This document shows positions 1 through 8,775 of a DNA stretch of 64,000 nt, one piece after another; the stretch's first letter is position 1; every line of letters begins with the position of its first letter. The stretch comes from Sulfopaludibacter sp963835555 (GTDB lineage: Bacteria > Acidobacteriota > Terriglobia > Bryobacterales > Bryobacteraceae), in NCBI GenBank assembly GCA_963835555.1, contig CAWIGC010000038.1, forward strand, positions 310,001-374,000, written 5' to 3'. Position numbers and translations under genes: made by a program. The notes under the pieces were generated by a model that searched no databases, had not been told where the DNA came from, and was given only the letters and a program-made list of their open reading frames with translations.

Positions 1-46
1 GCCGCACCCCTCGCCGGGCAGCATGACGCCGGAAAGGAGAACCACC

Positions 47-1296
47 GTGGATAAGCAATTCATCGCGCGCGGCGTGAAGCGCTGCTCCACGCGGAAAGTT
101 CCTGCTGTGGATCCTGCCCTGGGTGGCGCTGCTGGTGTTCGGCCTCTATTCGGCGGGCCTGTGCCTGGTGAAGGGCCTGAACCAGACCAACATGGACAAC
201 CGCTTCGCGTTCGGCCTGTGGATCTTCCTGGACCTGACCGTGATCGCGCTGGGCGCGGGCGCGTTCTTCACCGGCTTCCTGCTGTACATCCTGAAGCTGA
301 AGGAACTGCGGGCGGTCATCAACAGCGCGGTGGTGATCGGGCTGGTCTGCTACAGCGGCGCGGTGTGCGTGCTGGCGGTGGACGTGGGCCAGCCGCTGCG
401 CGCCTGGTTCACGTTCTGGTATCCCAACGTGCACTCGATGCTGACGGAGGTCACCTTCTGCATCAGTTGCTACCTCACGGTGCTGGCCATCGAGTATCTG
501 CCCATCGTGCTGAAGAACCGCAAGCTGCGCCAGGTGCCGTCGTTCCTGGTGTTCGAATTCGAGCTGCACAAGCTGGTCTACGTGCTGGCGGGCGTGGGGA
601 CGTTCCTTTCGTTCTTCCACCAGGGCTCGCTGGGCGGCCTGTACGGCGTGCTGCGCGGCCGGCCGTTCGCGTTCCGCGAAGGCCTGGCGGTGTGGCCGTC
701 GACGTTCTTCCTGTTCATCCTCTCGGCCGCGGCGGTGGGCCCGAGCTTCATCCTGCTGACCACCTGGCTGGTGGAGAAGATCATCGCGGAAGCGGCTGGT
801 GCGGCCGGAAGTGCTGCAGCTGCTGGGCCGGATTTCCGGGCTGCTGCTGGCCGTCTACGTGCTGGCGAAGACCGTGGACACGCTGATCTGGATCAACCGC
901 ACGTCGCCGGAGGCCGGCTTCCCGGCGGCGCAATACTACTAGCTGGAAGCCGTTCGGCACCTGGATTCTGTTCGCGGAGATCGTGTTGTTCGGCCTGGTG
1001 CCGGCATTGATCCTGCTGGCGCCGCAGTCTGCGGGCGCGCACCGGCTGGCTGGTTGCGCCGCGGCCCTGGCCTGCTGCCGGCGTGGCGCTGAACCGATTC
1101 GTGCTGACGGTGCAGACGCTGGCGCTGCCCACGCTCTCCTTCGACCGGTTCCTGTCCTACACGCCGAGCTGGCAGGAGACCGGCACATTTCTGGCGGTGG
1201 TGGCGTACGGCGTGCTGGTCTATTCGTTCTCGTTCCGCTACTTCCAGCTCTTCCCTGCGGAGCGCGAACTGAAGTTCGGAGCAGGCCGCCCGATGA
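47..1296 (+). CDS. NrfD/PsrC-like integral membrane quinone oxidoreductase subunit (frameshifted)
   Basis: This is a multi-span membrane protein resembling the NrfD/PsrC/QrcD family, which passes electrons between the quinone pool and Fe-S or molybdopterin partners. The GTG start at 47 has a strong AAGGAG about 10 bases upstream. Several hydrophobic helices are visible from about 100 to 780, and a final one near 1190-1250. The reading frame changes at about 78-105, 786-795, 931-943 and 1030-1080, yet the pieces join into one continuous sequence, so these look like base-calling indels. A natural stop in one frame is the TGA at 1294-1296; the exact end is uncertain. The next two genes on the same strand suggest a respiratory complex operon that begins upstream of the window. 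Which substrate it serves cannot be told from here. Confidence 0.7.
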
Positions 1297-1323
1297 AGGT
1301 GAGCGTTGGCCGGGAGATATCGA

Positions 1324-1634
1324 CATGTTGCCATGGAACTATGGATTTCATCTGGACTGCCGGACACATCGTTTTTCTGGGAGCGTTCTACACTGTGCTG
1401 GCGGTGGTCGGCCACCACGCTGGTGAGTGCGGCCCTGCGCTCGCGCCGGGCGCTGCGCGGCGCGCAAGGCTGGAGCGCATCCGCTGGCATTCGGAATTCC
1501 ACGACCTGCCGGCCGGCGACCGCGTCTGCCGCCACGTGCTCACCGGCGAGTTGGAAAGTCGCGAGTGTCCGCATGCCTTCGACTGCCGCGAGTGCGAGAC
1601 GCACGCCAAACTGGTGGAGCACCATGCCGCGTAG
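1324..1634 (+). CDS. Small membrane-anchored Cys-rich protein (frameshifted)
   Basis: The start ATG at 1324 follows GGGAG by about 8 bases. The protein begins MLPWNYGFH, has one hydrophobic segment (TAGHIVFLGAFYTVL), then a soluble tail with a conserved-looking cysteine set CRH...ECPHAFDCREC. Frame changes at about 1350, 1410 and 1455 are needed to read it. The spaced cysteines and histidines could hold a metal or Fe-S centre. It lies between the NrfD-like subunit and a GcvH-like protein, so it is probably an accessory redox subunit. I do not recognise a named family. Confidence 0.5.
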
Positions 1635-2164
1635 CCGCGGCCGAGGGAAGGAGGAGATCTTCGGGATGGCGTTCCCGCTGGACCGCCTGTACCATCGCGG
1701 GCACACCTGGGTGCGCCCGGAGAGCGACGGCACGGTGACGGTGGGGCTGGACGAATTAGGCTCCGCGGCTGCTGGGCACTCCCGACAGCGTGGCGCTGCC
1801 GCCCGGGGTTCGCACGATAGAGGTGAACGGCACGGCGTTCCGCGTCCACAAGCGCGGCGCGGATGTGCGCGTGCTTTCGCCCGTGGATGGCGAAGTGGTC
1901 GAAGCGGGCGCGCCCGGCGCCGGCTGGTACCTGAAAGTGCGGCCGGCGGCCGCCGGCGAGCCCGCGTTTCGTCACCTGCTGCGCGGCGCCGAAGTCCGCC
2001 CGTGGCTCATGCGGGAAATGGAACGGCTGCAACTGACGCTCTACCGCCGAAGGCGCGGCGCCGGCACTGGCCGACGGCGGAGTCCCCGTCGCGGACATCG
2101 TCGCCAGGCTATCCCAGAGGCCGATTGGGACGCGGTCTGCGGCGAGATGTTCCTGGAGGGGTAG
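1624..2164 (+). CDS. Glycine cleavage H-like (lipoyl-domain) protein, frameshifted
   Basis: The sequence resembles GcvH: an N-terminal YHRGHTWV segment, VTVGLDELG, then VLSPVDGEVVE and GWYLKV, the usual layout of a biotinyl/lipoyl hammerhead fold. The lipoylated lysine of true GcvH is not evident; that region reads KRGADVRVLSPVDG, so a carrier role is unproven. Starts are possible at ATG 1624, overlapping the previous gene, or ATG 1666, which has GGAGGAG 10 bases upstream. Frame changes at about 1760 and a compensating pair between about 2045 and 2115 are required. Position behind an NrfD-like subunit suggests a redox-complex accessory, not glycine catabolism, and no other gcv genes are nearby. 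Confidence 0.6.
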
Positions 2165-2188
2165 TATCCTATTGCCGGTCCAAGCCGC

Positions 2189-2563
2189 ATGAGAATCTCC
2201 GAAATCGAGGGGAATCCACTGATAGAAAAGCTGAAGTCCGCGTTCGCCGGCACGGATTATCCCGGAGACGAAGCGATTCCAGGTAGGCCGGACTACGTTG
2301 ACGAAGCAGAGGAGGAGTTTCGACAGCTTCGCGGCAGACAATGGGCCGATCTTGAAGTAGAGAACGTTCCGGCTTTGTCGCCCGTCCTGATGTGGTTGTC
2401 TCCCGAGGCGATGGCCCACTACCTGCCCGCGTTTCTGGCCGCAGCAGTTTTCAGTCCGTCGCCGGTGGGTAGCTTTGACATCATAGGTTTCCTGTCACCA
2501 CCGGGAACCAGGGACCGAGACAGGGGTGGGATTGGCTCTGGTCTACTTCTTATTCCTGCATGA
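2189..2563 (+). CDS. DUF6714-like hypothetical protein
   Basis: A 124-residue soluble protein. The middle part (LIEKLKSAFAG near the N-terminus, WLSPEAMAHYLPAFL near residue 75) matches my memory of the DUF6714 family, small proteins of unknown function in soil bacteria. The last 25 residues (SPPGTRDRDRGG onward) look unlike the family and may result from a frame change near 2510. Composition is less GC-extreme than the operon before it. It may be a single-gene unit. Confidence 0.5.
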   Translation: MRISEIEGNPLIEKLKSAFAGTDYPGDEAIPGRPDYVDEAEEEFRQLRGRQWADLEVENVPALSPVLMWLSPEAMAHYLPAFLAAAVFSPSPVGSFDIIGFLSPPGTRDRDRGGIGSGLLLIPA

Positions 2564-2685
2564 GTAGACGCCATCCATGTTGATGCGAAGATGCCGCAGG
2601 CATTCCCCCACCACCCGCCCTTGATGCAGCGTGAGTGACTTGATCAGGCGCCGGAAGTGAACTCGCTTTGCTATTTAGCTGCTTA

Positions 2686-2877
2686 TTAGCCTGGCGGGTC
2701 TGGGATTGACAGTTTCCGGCAGATTCTTCGTGCCAAGAGGTTTGCGATCTCGGAATGGCGAGGAACTGCTTCAGCGTGGCCGGTTTGTGGATTCTCCCAA
2801 AGAGTGTGTTCTTTGCCCTCTCGGCGCAGCACACAACCGTGACGGCGAAGGTGCCGGAGAAGCCCTTCGCGCCTCAT
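2686..2877 (-). CDS. hicA: HicA-type toxin (mRNA interferase)
   Basis: A 63-residue protein with the HicA pattern: LLRHLRRHGC near the N-terminus, then REGKEHTLW carrying the histidine expected for catalysis, and AVPRHSEI and LARRICRKL towards the end. HicA toxins cleave mRNA and are held inactive by HicB. The ATG overlaps the hicB stop by 4 bases (ATGA), so the pair is translationally coupled with the antitoxin first. Length is typical of the family. Confidence 0.8.
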   Translation of the reverse strand: MRREGLLRHLRRHGCVLRREGKEHTLWENPQTGHAEAVPRHSEIANLLARRICRKLSIPDPPG

Positions 2878-3089
2878 CCAACAACCACGGGTTCCTGCCT
2901 CGCGTCAGGAGGTAAAGCCCGCAGAGATTCCTCACGCCGATGTTCCAGGATGAGCGCAATTGCCTCGCGCAAGTTCGCGAGGCACTCTTCTTCAGTCCTG
3001 CCTTGTCCATTCGCGCCTGGCAATTCGGCGCAGTACGCTACAAACCAAGGCCCATCCTGCTCGACGATTGCCGTGAACTCGTTGCGCAT
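2874..3089 (-). CDS. hicB: HicB-type antitoxin
   Basis: A 71-residue protein with the HicB partial RNase H-like fold: FTAIVEQDGPWFVAYCAELPG, then GRTEEECLANLREAI. It has no clear C-terminal DNA-binding domain, so it belongs to the short HicB type that mainly neutralises HicA. It precedes hicA and overlaps it by 4 bases. Either a complex or another regulator would have to control this operon. Confidence 0.8.
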   Translation of the reverse strand: MRNEFTAIVEQDGPWFVAYCAELPGANGQGRTEEECLANLREAIALILEHRREESLRALPPDARQEPVVVG

Positions 3090-3256
3090 GACTACATTTT
3101 ACTCTGAACGCCCCGCGTGCGAATCCCCGCGGCAGTTGATCCTCTCCGCCACCCGGTCGTGACACACGCCCTAACCGCAAAATGATGTCTCCGCCTCCTC
3201 CGGTCGGATTGTCGACTCGGAAAGTGGTGCGTATTGCAGGCGCTACCCCCCCGCCC

Positions 3257-4616
3257 CTACCGCGGAATCTCGTACTTCTTGATCTTTTCGTAAAGCGTCG
3301 AGCGGTCGATTCCCAGGGTGGCGGCGGACTCCTTGATATTGCCATTTGCACGGCGCAGCGTCTCGACGATCAGCAGCCGTTCCATTTCCTGTATGGTCAT
3401 CCCCGCTGGAATCGTCATCGGTTTCGCGGATCCTCGAACCTCCGTGAGGAACGAGAAATCCTCTTCCGTCAGGACGTGGGAGTGGCAGGTGACAATGGCG
3501 CGCTCCACGGCATTCTCCAGTTCCCGCACGTTGCCCGGCCAATCGTGCGCCATCAGCACCTTGAGGGCGCCTTCGGAGATCTCGCCGGCATCGCGTCCCA
3601 ACTCGTGCGCGAGCTTTTCCACGAAGTGCGCGGCCAGCAGGGGAATATCCTCGCGCCGGTCGCGCAGCGGCGGAATGCGGATTTCAATGACGTTCAGCCG
3701 GTAAAACAGGTCGTCGCGAAAGTCGCCATCGGCCACGGCCTGCTGCAGGTTTACGTGCGTCGCGGCGATCACTCGCACATCCACCTTTACTATTTCGGAA
3801 CCACCCACCCGGTAGAAGCTGCGGTCCTGAAGCACGCGCAACAGGTCCACCTGCAACTTGGGAGAAATATCGCCGATCTCGTCCAGGAAGATGGTGCCTC
3901 CGTCGGCCATCTCGAATTTGCCCTGCTTCTGCTGCGCCGCTCCCGTGAAGGAGCCCTTCTCGTGGCCGAACAGTTCGCTTTCCAGCAGCGTTTCGGCCAG
4001 CGCCGCGCAGGAGACGGCGACGAACGGCTTCGACGCGCGGTCGCCCGAAAAATGAACCGCCCGGGCCACCATCTCCTTGCCGGTGCCGCTCTCGCCCTGT
4101 ATCAGCACCGTGCTGCGCAGGCTCGAGACCTGATGAGCCAACGCCAGGATCTCCTGCATTTTCAGGATTCTTGCTGATCACGTCCTGCACGCAATACTGC
4201 CGGCTCAGTTTCTTACGCAGGATGGTGTTCTCGCGCTGCAGGTTCTTCACCTTGATGATGCGGCTGACCAGCAGCGAAATCTCCTCCGGATTGCACGGCT
4301 TGACGATGTATTCCTGCGCGCCTTCCTTCATGGCCGTGATGGCCGTGTCCACGGTGGCGTATGCCGTGATGATGATGATGGAGGCTTCCGGATGCAGACG
4401 CCGCACCTGCATCATGGTTTCGATGCCGTCCATGCCGCCTGGCATCTTGAGATCGACAAAATAAATGGCATAGTCCCGTTGCTGGGCTTTTTCCAGCGCC
4501 TCGCGCCCGGATGCGGCAGTATCCACATGGTATCCGTCCTCGCGCAGCCAGGCGGCGAGCGATTCGCACATCACCTCTTCGTCATCCACCACCAGAATCT
4601 GCCAGTGAGTCTTCAT
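3257..4616 (-). CDS. NtrC-family sigma-54-dependent response regulator (one frameshift)
   Basis: The protein has a receiver domain (DD at residues 11-12, phospho-acceptor D55 in YFVDLKMPG, K in YIVKP), an AAA+ sigma-54 interaction domain (Walker A GESGTGKE, GSFTGA loop, GGTIFLDEIGD) and a C-terminal Fis-type helix-turn-helix (NIKESAATLGIDRSTLYEKIKKY). The frame changes at about 4160-4165, in CCTGAAAATG, where one extra G explains the break between receiver and AAA+ domain. The ATG at 4616 overlaps the archaemetzincin stop by 4 bases. With the kinase two genes upstream it forms a two-component pair that should activate sigma-54 promoters; its targets cannot be read here. Confidence 0.88.
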
Positions 4617-5152
4617 CGAATTATTCCCTTCAATCGCCGTAACCGCGCCGCGCATGCGGAACACCAGGCTCCGTTCTTTCCATCGATCTGCCGGACGTTG
4701 GTCGCCAAAGACATGGCGCAGGTCTGGTCGGAACAATGCACCAGCCCGAACGTATGGCCGGTTTCGTGCAGCGCTTCCTTGACGGCGCGCTCCTCAAAAA
4801 TCTCCGGGTTGGGCGCCATGCCGTAAAACTCCTGCCGCAGGCGCGCCAGCGACACTACGGCCACGCGGCCGCCCAATTGCGCCTGCCCGAATACAAATGT
4901 CAGCACCGGCACGAACAGATCCCGTTCGGTGAGAGCCAGCAACTTCGCCGCGTCCGCTGGAAAAATCCGCGCCAGCATCTCCAGCACATCGAGGGACCGG
5001 TACTGCTGCCGGCCCATATCGTACGCGAACTCCACGCTGGGAAGAACAATCTCCTTCACCGGGGCGCCGTATTCCGCGGCCATGCGCCGGAACACCAATT
5101 CGAACGGCGGCCGCTCCACCTCCGGAGTCGCGCCGAGGTAGAAATACTTCAT
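4613..5152 (-). CDS. amzA: Archaemetzincin-family zinc metalloprotease
   Basis: A 179-residue protein with the archaemetzincin signature HETGHTFGLVHC, followed by CAMS and a CSAC pair near the C-terminus. The family uses the HExxHxxGxxH motif for the catalytic zinc and the four cysteines for a second structural zinc. The size agrees with the family (about 180 residues). There is no signal peptide, so it is cytoplasmic. It sits between a histidine kinase and its response regulator, overlapping each by 4 bases (ATGA at both junctions), so all three are probably made together. Its substrate is unknown. Confidence 0.88.
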   Translation of the reverse strand: MKYFYLGATPEVERPPFELVFRRMAAEYGAPVKEIVLPSVEFAYDMGRQQYRSLDVLEMLARIFPADAAKLLALTERDLFVPVLTFVFGQAQLGGRVAVVSLARLRQEFYGMAPNPEIFEERAVKEALHETGHTFGLVHCSDQTCAMSLATNVRQIDGKNGAWCSACAARLRRLKGIIR

Positions 5153-6732
5153 CCCTTTACGGCCGGTTCCGCGGGCAGCGCCTCATCCGCCGGTGCGTGC
5201 TGTTCCAGGGGTAGGGAGACGATGAAAGTTGCGCCTCTTCCAGCTTCGCTCTTTACTTCAATATCGCCGCCGTGCGCCTGAATGATTCCGTAGGAGACGG
5301 CCAGCCCGAGCCCCACTCCTTTGCCTTCGGGCTTGGTGGTGAAGAATGGATCGAAAATCTTCGTAAGGTTTTCCGGCTGGATTCCTTCGCCGTTGTCAGC
5401 CACCAGCAGCCGCACCTCTCCAGGGCCGGCTTCGGTCGAAACCATCACGCGCCGGTCCGCTTTGCTCTGCGTGGCCTCGGCGGCATTCAGAAGCAGGTTC
5501 AGCACCACCTGCTGCACCTGAGAGGCATCGCAAGCGGCCGCCGGCAGGTCTTCGCGCAGATTCTGTTCCACCGTCACATTGCTGAGCTTCATCTTGTGCT
5601 GCACCAGAGAGAGCGTCATCTTGACGATCCTGTTCAGGTCGGCCGGCGTGCGCTGCGGCTTGGAGCGGCGCGAAAATGCCAGCAGGTCGGAAACAATCCG
5701 GCCCACGCGGGCAGTCTCATTCACCACCTGCCCCAGGTATTTCCGGAACTCTTCGATGCGGTTCGGCGGGATACCGTCGTCCTTCAGCATGCGTTGCAGC
5801 AGCATGGAAAGGTTGAGCACGCCGGAGACGGGATTATTGATCTCGTGCGCCACGCTGGCCGATAGCTGTCCCAGGGACGCCAGGCGGTCGCTGTGCAGCA
5901 GTTTCTTCTGCGCGGCCTGAAGCTGCTGCGTGCGCTCCTCCACCTTGGTTTCCAGGTTCTGTGTGAACTGGTTGACCTCGGCGAGCGCGGTTTGCAGACG
6001 GCGGCGCATCACCTCGAAGGAGCGCGCCAGTTCGTCCAGCTCTTCGCTGCCGCCTGCGAGATCGAGCGGCTTATCCAGTTCCATATGGCTGATCGCTTTG
6101 CTGCTTTCAATCAGCTTTTCGATGGGCCGCCCCAGGAACCGGCGGGTGAAGAAGATGATAAACAGGCTGATCAGGGTAATTTCGACGCCGGTCACCAACA
6201 GTACGCGAAACTTCATGCTGTCTACTTCGTGATCCACGCTTTCCAGATTCAGCGCCAGGTTCAGCACGCCCAACACCTTTACGTCGGCGGGATGCGCATG
6301 GCATGCTGCCTGGCTGCAGGAGCGCTCGTTATAGATGGGGGTGAGCATCTCCAGGCGGCGGTACCCGTCGGCGCCGCGGCTGGAACGGACCGGGTGATTC
6401 AGATCCAGCCTCGTAGCGGCCGCCTTGAGTGTGTCCTGGCTATTGGTGGAGAACATCACCTGGCCGGCGCTGTTATAGATGCGGATACGATCGATTCCCT
6501 GCTTGAGCGCAATGGTCTGCATCACCTGATAGGCGGCCTCCCGATTGTCGTCGAGCATGGCATGCCAGGTGGCGCTGGTGATTCCCTTGGAGAGCTGGTC
6601 CGCCCCCAGAATCATGGTTTTGAGGAGTTGCTGTTCCTCGGTTTTGACGTTGACCAAGCCTGAAACTGCGGCCACGATGATGACAATCACCGTGATCGAA
6701 AGCATCAGCTTCCGGCCCAGACGGCGCGGCAT
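5149..6732 (-). CDS. Membrane sensor histidine kinase with CX4CH motif in the periplasmic sensor
   Basis: A 527-residue kinase. One helix at about residues 9-29, a predicted periplasmic region to about 175, a second helix at 176-196, a HAMP segment at about 197-250, a coiled-coil linker, HisKA with H296 in SVAHEINNP, and a HATPase domain (NLLLNAAEAT, DNGEGI, GVGLGLAVS). The sensor region carries C139-x4-C144-H145 (CSQAACH), a spacing known from some c-type heme attachment sites, followed by HPADVKVLGVL. That suggests a heme-bearing redox or gas sensor, but cytochrome maturation and heme binding are inference. It is the first gene of the operon and its stop overlaps the amzA start. Confidence 0.88.
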   Translation of the reverse strand: MPRRLGRKLMLSITVIVIIVAAVSGLVNVKTEEQQLLKTMILGADQLSKGITSATWHAMLDDNREAAYQVMQTIALKQGIDRIRIYNSAGQVMFSTNSQDTLKAAATRLDLNHPVRSSRGADGYRRLEMLTPIYNERSCSQAACHAHPADVKVLGVLNLALNLESVDHEVDSMKFRVLLVTGVEITLISLFIIFFTRRFLGRPIEKLIESSKAISHMELDKPLDLAGGSEELDELARSFEVMRRRLQTALAEVNQFTQNLETKVEERTQQLQAAQKKLLHSDRLASLGQLSASVAHEINNPVSGVLNLSMLLQRMLKDDGIPPNRIEEFRKYLGQVVNETARVGRIVSDLLAFSRRSKPQRTPADLNRIVKMTLSLVQHKMKLSNVTVEQNLREDLPAAACDASQVQQVVLNLLLNAAEATQSKADRRVMVSTEAGPGEVRLLVADNGEGIQPENLTKIFDPFFTTKPEGKGVGLGLAVSYGIIQAHGGDIEVKSEAGRGATFIVSLPLEQHAPADEALPAEPAVKG

Positions 6733-6780
6733 AGAAGGTATTTCAGATCCTGAATGGATTGTAACAGGCGGCGCGGAGAA

Positions 6781-7311
6781 TCAGACCCGGCCGCCAAATT
6801 CCAGCCTTCCGTGCAGCACCGCCAGCAGCACACTGCCCACGTGGGGCGCATGGCTGAATTCGCCGCGGAGAGTCGCGGCGGCCAGCTCTTCCATGGAATA
6901 GCGGATCACCTCAATCCCCGCCTCGGGATCCGCCGTGCGCTGTACGCCGCGCGCGAAGCAGGTCCAAAGCCGGTTAGAAAGCCGGCCTGCCTCCGGAATC
7001 ATCGGCCCCAGCAACTCCACCTCATGGGCGGCATAACCCGTCTCCTCCAGTAATTCCCGTTGCGCCGCCTCCGCGGGACTCTCGCCCGGGTCCACCAGTC
7101 CGCTGGGCAGTTCCACGGTATACCGCTCCACGCTGGGCCGGTATTGGCGCACCGCCAGCACCTGATTCTCGCCGGTGATCGCGACAATCACCGCGAAATC
7201 CGGAACGCGCAACGAGTAGTACGGCTCTTCGCCGGGCTTCATCGTCTTGGCCAGCAGATCGAAAAACGCCGTGGAATACACGACTTCGGTTTTAAGGGGC
7301 TGCATCTTCAT
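6781..7311 (-). CDS. Nudix hydrolase, ADP-ribose pyrophosphatase-like
   Basis: A 176-residue protein with a full Nudix box (GLVDPGESPAEAAQRELLEE and the following TG), the metal-binding site for hydrolysis of nucleoside diphosphate derivatives. The LRVPDFAVIVA and VRQYRPSVERYTVELP stretches fit the ADP-ribose pyrophosphatase subgroup. Start could be ATG 7311 or ATG 7305. It is divergent from the HAD gene with only about 20 bases between starts, so both promoters must overlap coding sequence or each other. Confidence 0.85.
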   Translation of the reverse strand: MKMQPLKTEVVYSTAFFDLLAKTMKPGEEPYYSLRVPDFAVIVAITGENQVLAVRQYRPSVERYTVELPSGLVDPGESPAEAAQRELLEETGYAAHEVELLGPMIPEAGRLSNRLWTCFARGVQRTADPEAGIEVIRYSMEELAAATLRGEFSHAPHVGSVLLAVLHGRLEFGGRV

Positions 7312-7332
7312 CCAGGATGGGATAATTCGAAG

Positions 7333-8001
7333 GTGACGGCAACAATCCCCGCTACCGTGTTGTTCGATTGGGATGGAACTCTCTTCGATTCAGGCGCCGC
7401 CAGCCTGCGTGCGTTTCGGAAGTCCATGGCGGATTTCGGTGTGGCTTTTACCGACGAGAAGTACCGGACCATCTACACCCCGCGCTGGTATCGCATGTAC
7501 GAAGCGCTCGGCCTTTCCGGAGAGCTTTGGAAGCAGGCCGACCTTCGCTGGCAGCATCATTATGGGTGCGAGGCTCCGGGGCTGATGCCGGGCGCCAGGC
7601 GGGTGCTGGACGCGCTCCGCGAGCAGGGAATCGTAACCGGCGTCGTGACCAATGGCACCCGTCCGCGCATCGAAAAAGAACTCGCCTGCCTGGGCCTCGA
7701 ATCCAGGTTCGGCGCGGTGGTCTGCCACGAAGATGTCAGCCATTCCAAGCCGCACCCGGAAGGCGTCCTGAAAGCTCTGGCGGCGATGGGCGGCGTGTCC
7801 GGAAACTGCTGGTACGTGGGCGATACGCCCGTGGACGTAGAGCAGGGCCGTAATGCCGGCGTGTTTACCGTGGGAATCGTCACTGAGTATGTGGAAGCCG
7901 CACGCATCCACGAGAGCCGCCCGGACCTGATCCTTCACAGCATCGCCGAACTGACCGGCGTGTTGATGCGCAGCCATGTCGGCTTTCCGCTGGATGCCTA
8001 G
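7333..8001 (+). CDS. HAD-superfamily phosphatase, phosphoglycolate-phosphatase-like
   Basis: A 222-residue protein with HAD motif I DWDGTLFDS, motif II TNG, motif III lysine in SKPHP and motif IV GDTPVD. The helical cap between motifs I and II is the C1 type seen in phosphoglycolate and pyrophosphate phosphatases. The substrate cannot be assigned. I chose GTG 7333 because the open frame upstream lies antisense to the Nudix gene and motif I begins only 11 codons downstream. The ribosome binding site is weak (GAAGG directly upstream). Confidence 0.85.
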   Translation: MTATIPATVLFDWDGTLFDSGAASLRAFRKSMADFGVAFTDEKYRTIYTPRWYRMYEALGLSGELWKQADLRWQHHYGCEAPGLMPGARRVLDALREQGIVTGVVTNGTRPRIEKELACLGLESRFGAVVCHEDVSHSKPHPEGVLKALAAMGGVSGNCWYVGDTPVDVEQGRNAGVFTVGIVTEYVEAARIHESRPDLILHSIAELTGVLMRSHVGFPLDA

Positions 8002-8244
8002 CAGGAAACGATTCGCCACTGCGGGCGGTTGTATCGGTCAGGTGGTTGTGGAGCCCGCCGTGAAGGCCAGCCATACGGTCGAAGGGCCGGCGCGGCACTA
8101 GCCGTGCCCGCACCGGACGAGACGGACGTTTCGACGGAACAGTTGGCCCGGGCAGTGGGAGAGGCGCTGGGAGTTCCGGCGCGGGCCTTGCCGCTGAAGG
8201 GTTCCTATCGCGACCTTGCGGCACGGCTACGAATGCGAGACTAG
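7994..8244 (+). pseudogene. Small DUF167/YggU-like protein, frameshifted
   Basis: An ATG at 7994, overlapping the HAD stop, opens a frame that ends in a stop near 8097. The next frame continues from about 8104 with VPAPDETDVSTEQLARAVGE and ALPLKGSYRDLAARL to a TAG at 8244. Joined, the two halves vaguely resemble the DUF167 (YggU) layout (VEPAVKASHTVEG, then an LA..LGV..L.G stretch). The match is from memory and weak. It could equally be an unrelated small protein or non-coding. If real, one frame change near 8095 is needed. Confidence 0.25.
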
Positions 8245-8248
8245 AGGT

Positions 8249-8725
8249 ATGGCAAAGCAAGAGACCGTCTCTCTCCGAAAGCACCTGGCCGATCTGCTGC
8301 GGATGAAGGGCGCCCACGTGAATCTGGAGGCGGCAGTCGCCGATTTCCCGGTAGCTCTGCGCGGGGTCAAGCCGCGGGGCGCGCCCCACACCGCCTGGCA
8401 ATTGCTGGAGCATTTGCGCCTCGCGCAGGAAGACATCCTCGACTTCAGCCGCAATGCCAGGTACCGGGAGAAGAAATTTCCGGACGACTATTGGCCGGCC
8501 ACCGAAGCCCCTCCCAGCGAAGAGGCGTGGGATGCCAGCATCCAGCAGTTTCAGAACGACTTGAAGCAGATGCAGGAACTGGTGGCCGATACCAAGCTCG
8601 ACCTGCTGGCGAAAATCCCGCATGGCACGGGCCAGACACTGCTGCGGGAAGCCATGCTGGTGGCGGATCATAACGCGTACCACCTGGGGCAGTTGGTGTT
8701 CTTACGGAAGATGCTGGAGGGGTAG
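8249..8725 (+). CDS. DinB-like four-helix metal-binding protein
   Basis: A 158-residue protein of the DinB/YfiT superfamily, a four-helix bundle holding a metal with three histidines. Visible candidates are H in TAWQLLEHLRLA and the pair in DHNAYHLGQLV near the C-terminus. Members act as thiol-dependent transferases or have unknown function. The start ATG 8249 is preceded by a purine-rich AGAGG. It lies between HAD and enolase-type genes, with no obvious functional link. Confidence 0.8.
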   Translation: MAKQETVSLRKHLADLLRMKGAHVNLEAAVADFPVALRGVKPRGAPHTAWQLLEHLRLAQEDILDFSRNARYREKKFPDDYWPATEAPPSEEAWDASIQQFQNDLKQMQELVADTKLDLLAKIPHGTGQTLLREAMLVADHNAYHLGQLVFLRKMLEG

Positions 8726-8775
8726 GCGCGAATTGTCAGGAAGCCTGGCGGGCCGTGTTATCCTGAATCGCGTCG

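Noticed and set aside
4160..4175. Programmed frameshift in the NtrC-type regulator
   Set aside because: No slippery heptamer or downstream structure was evident, and one extra G restores a canonical protein; other genes show the same type of error.
5149..6663. Long plus-strand frames opposite the histidine kinase
   Set aside because: They are shadows of a gene with full kinase motifs.
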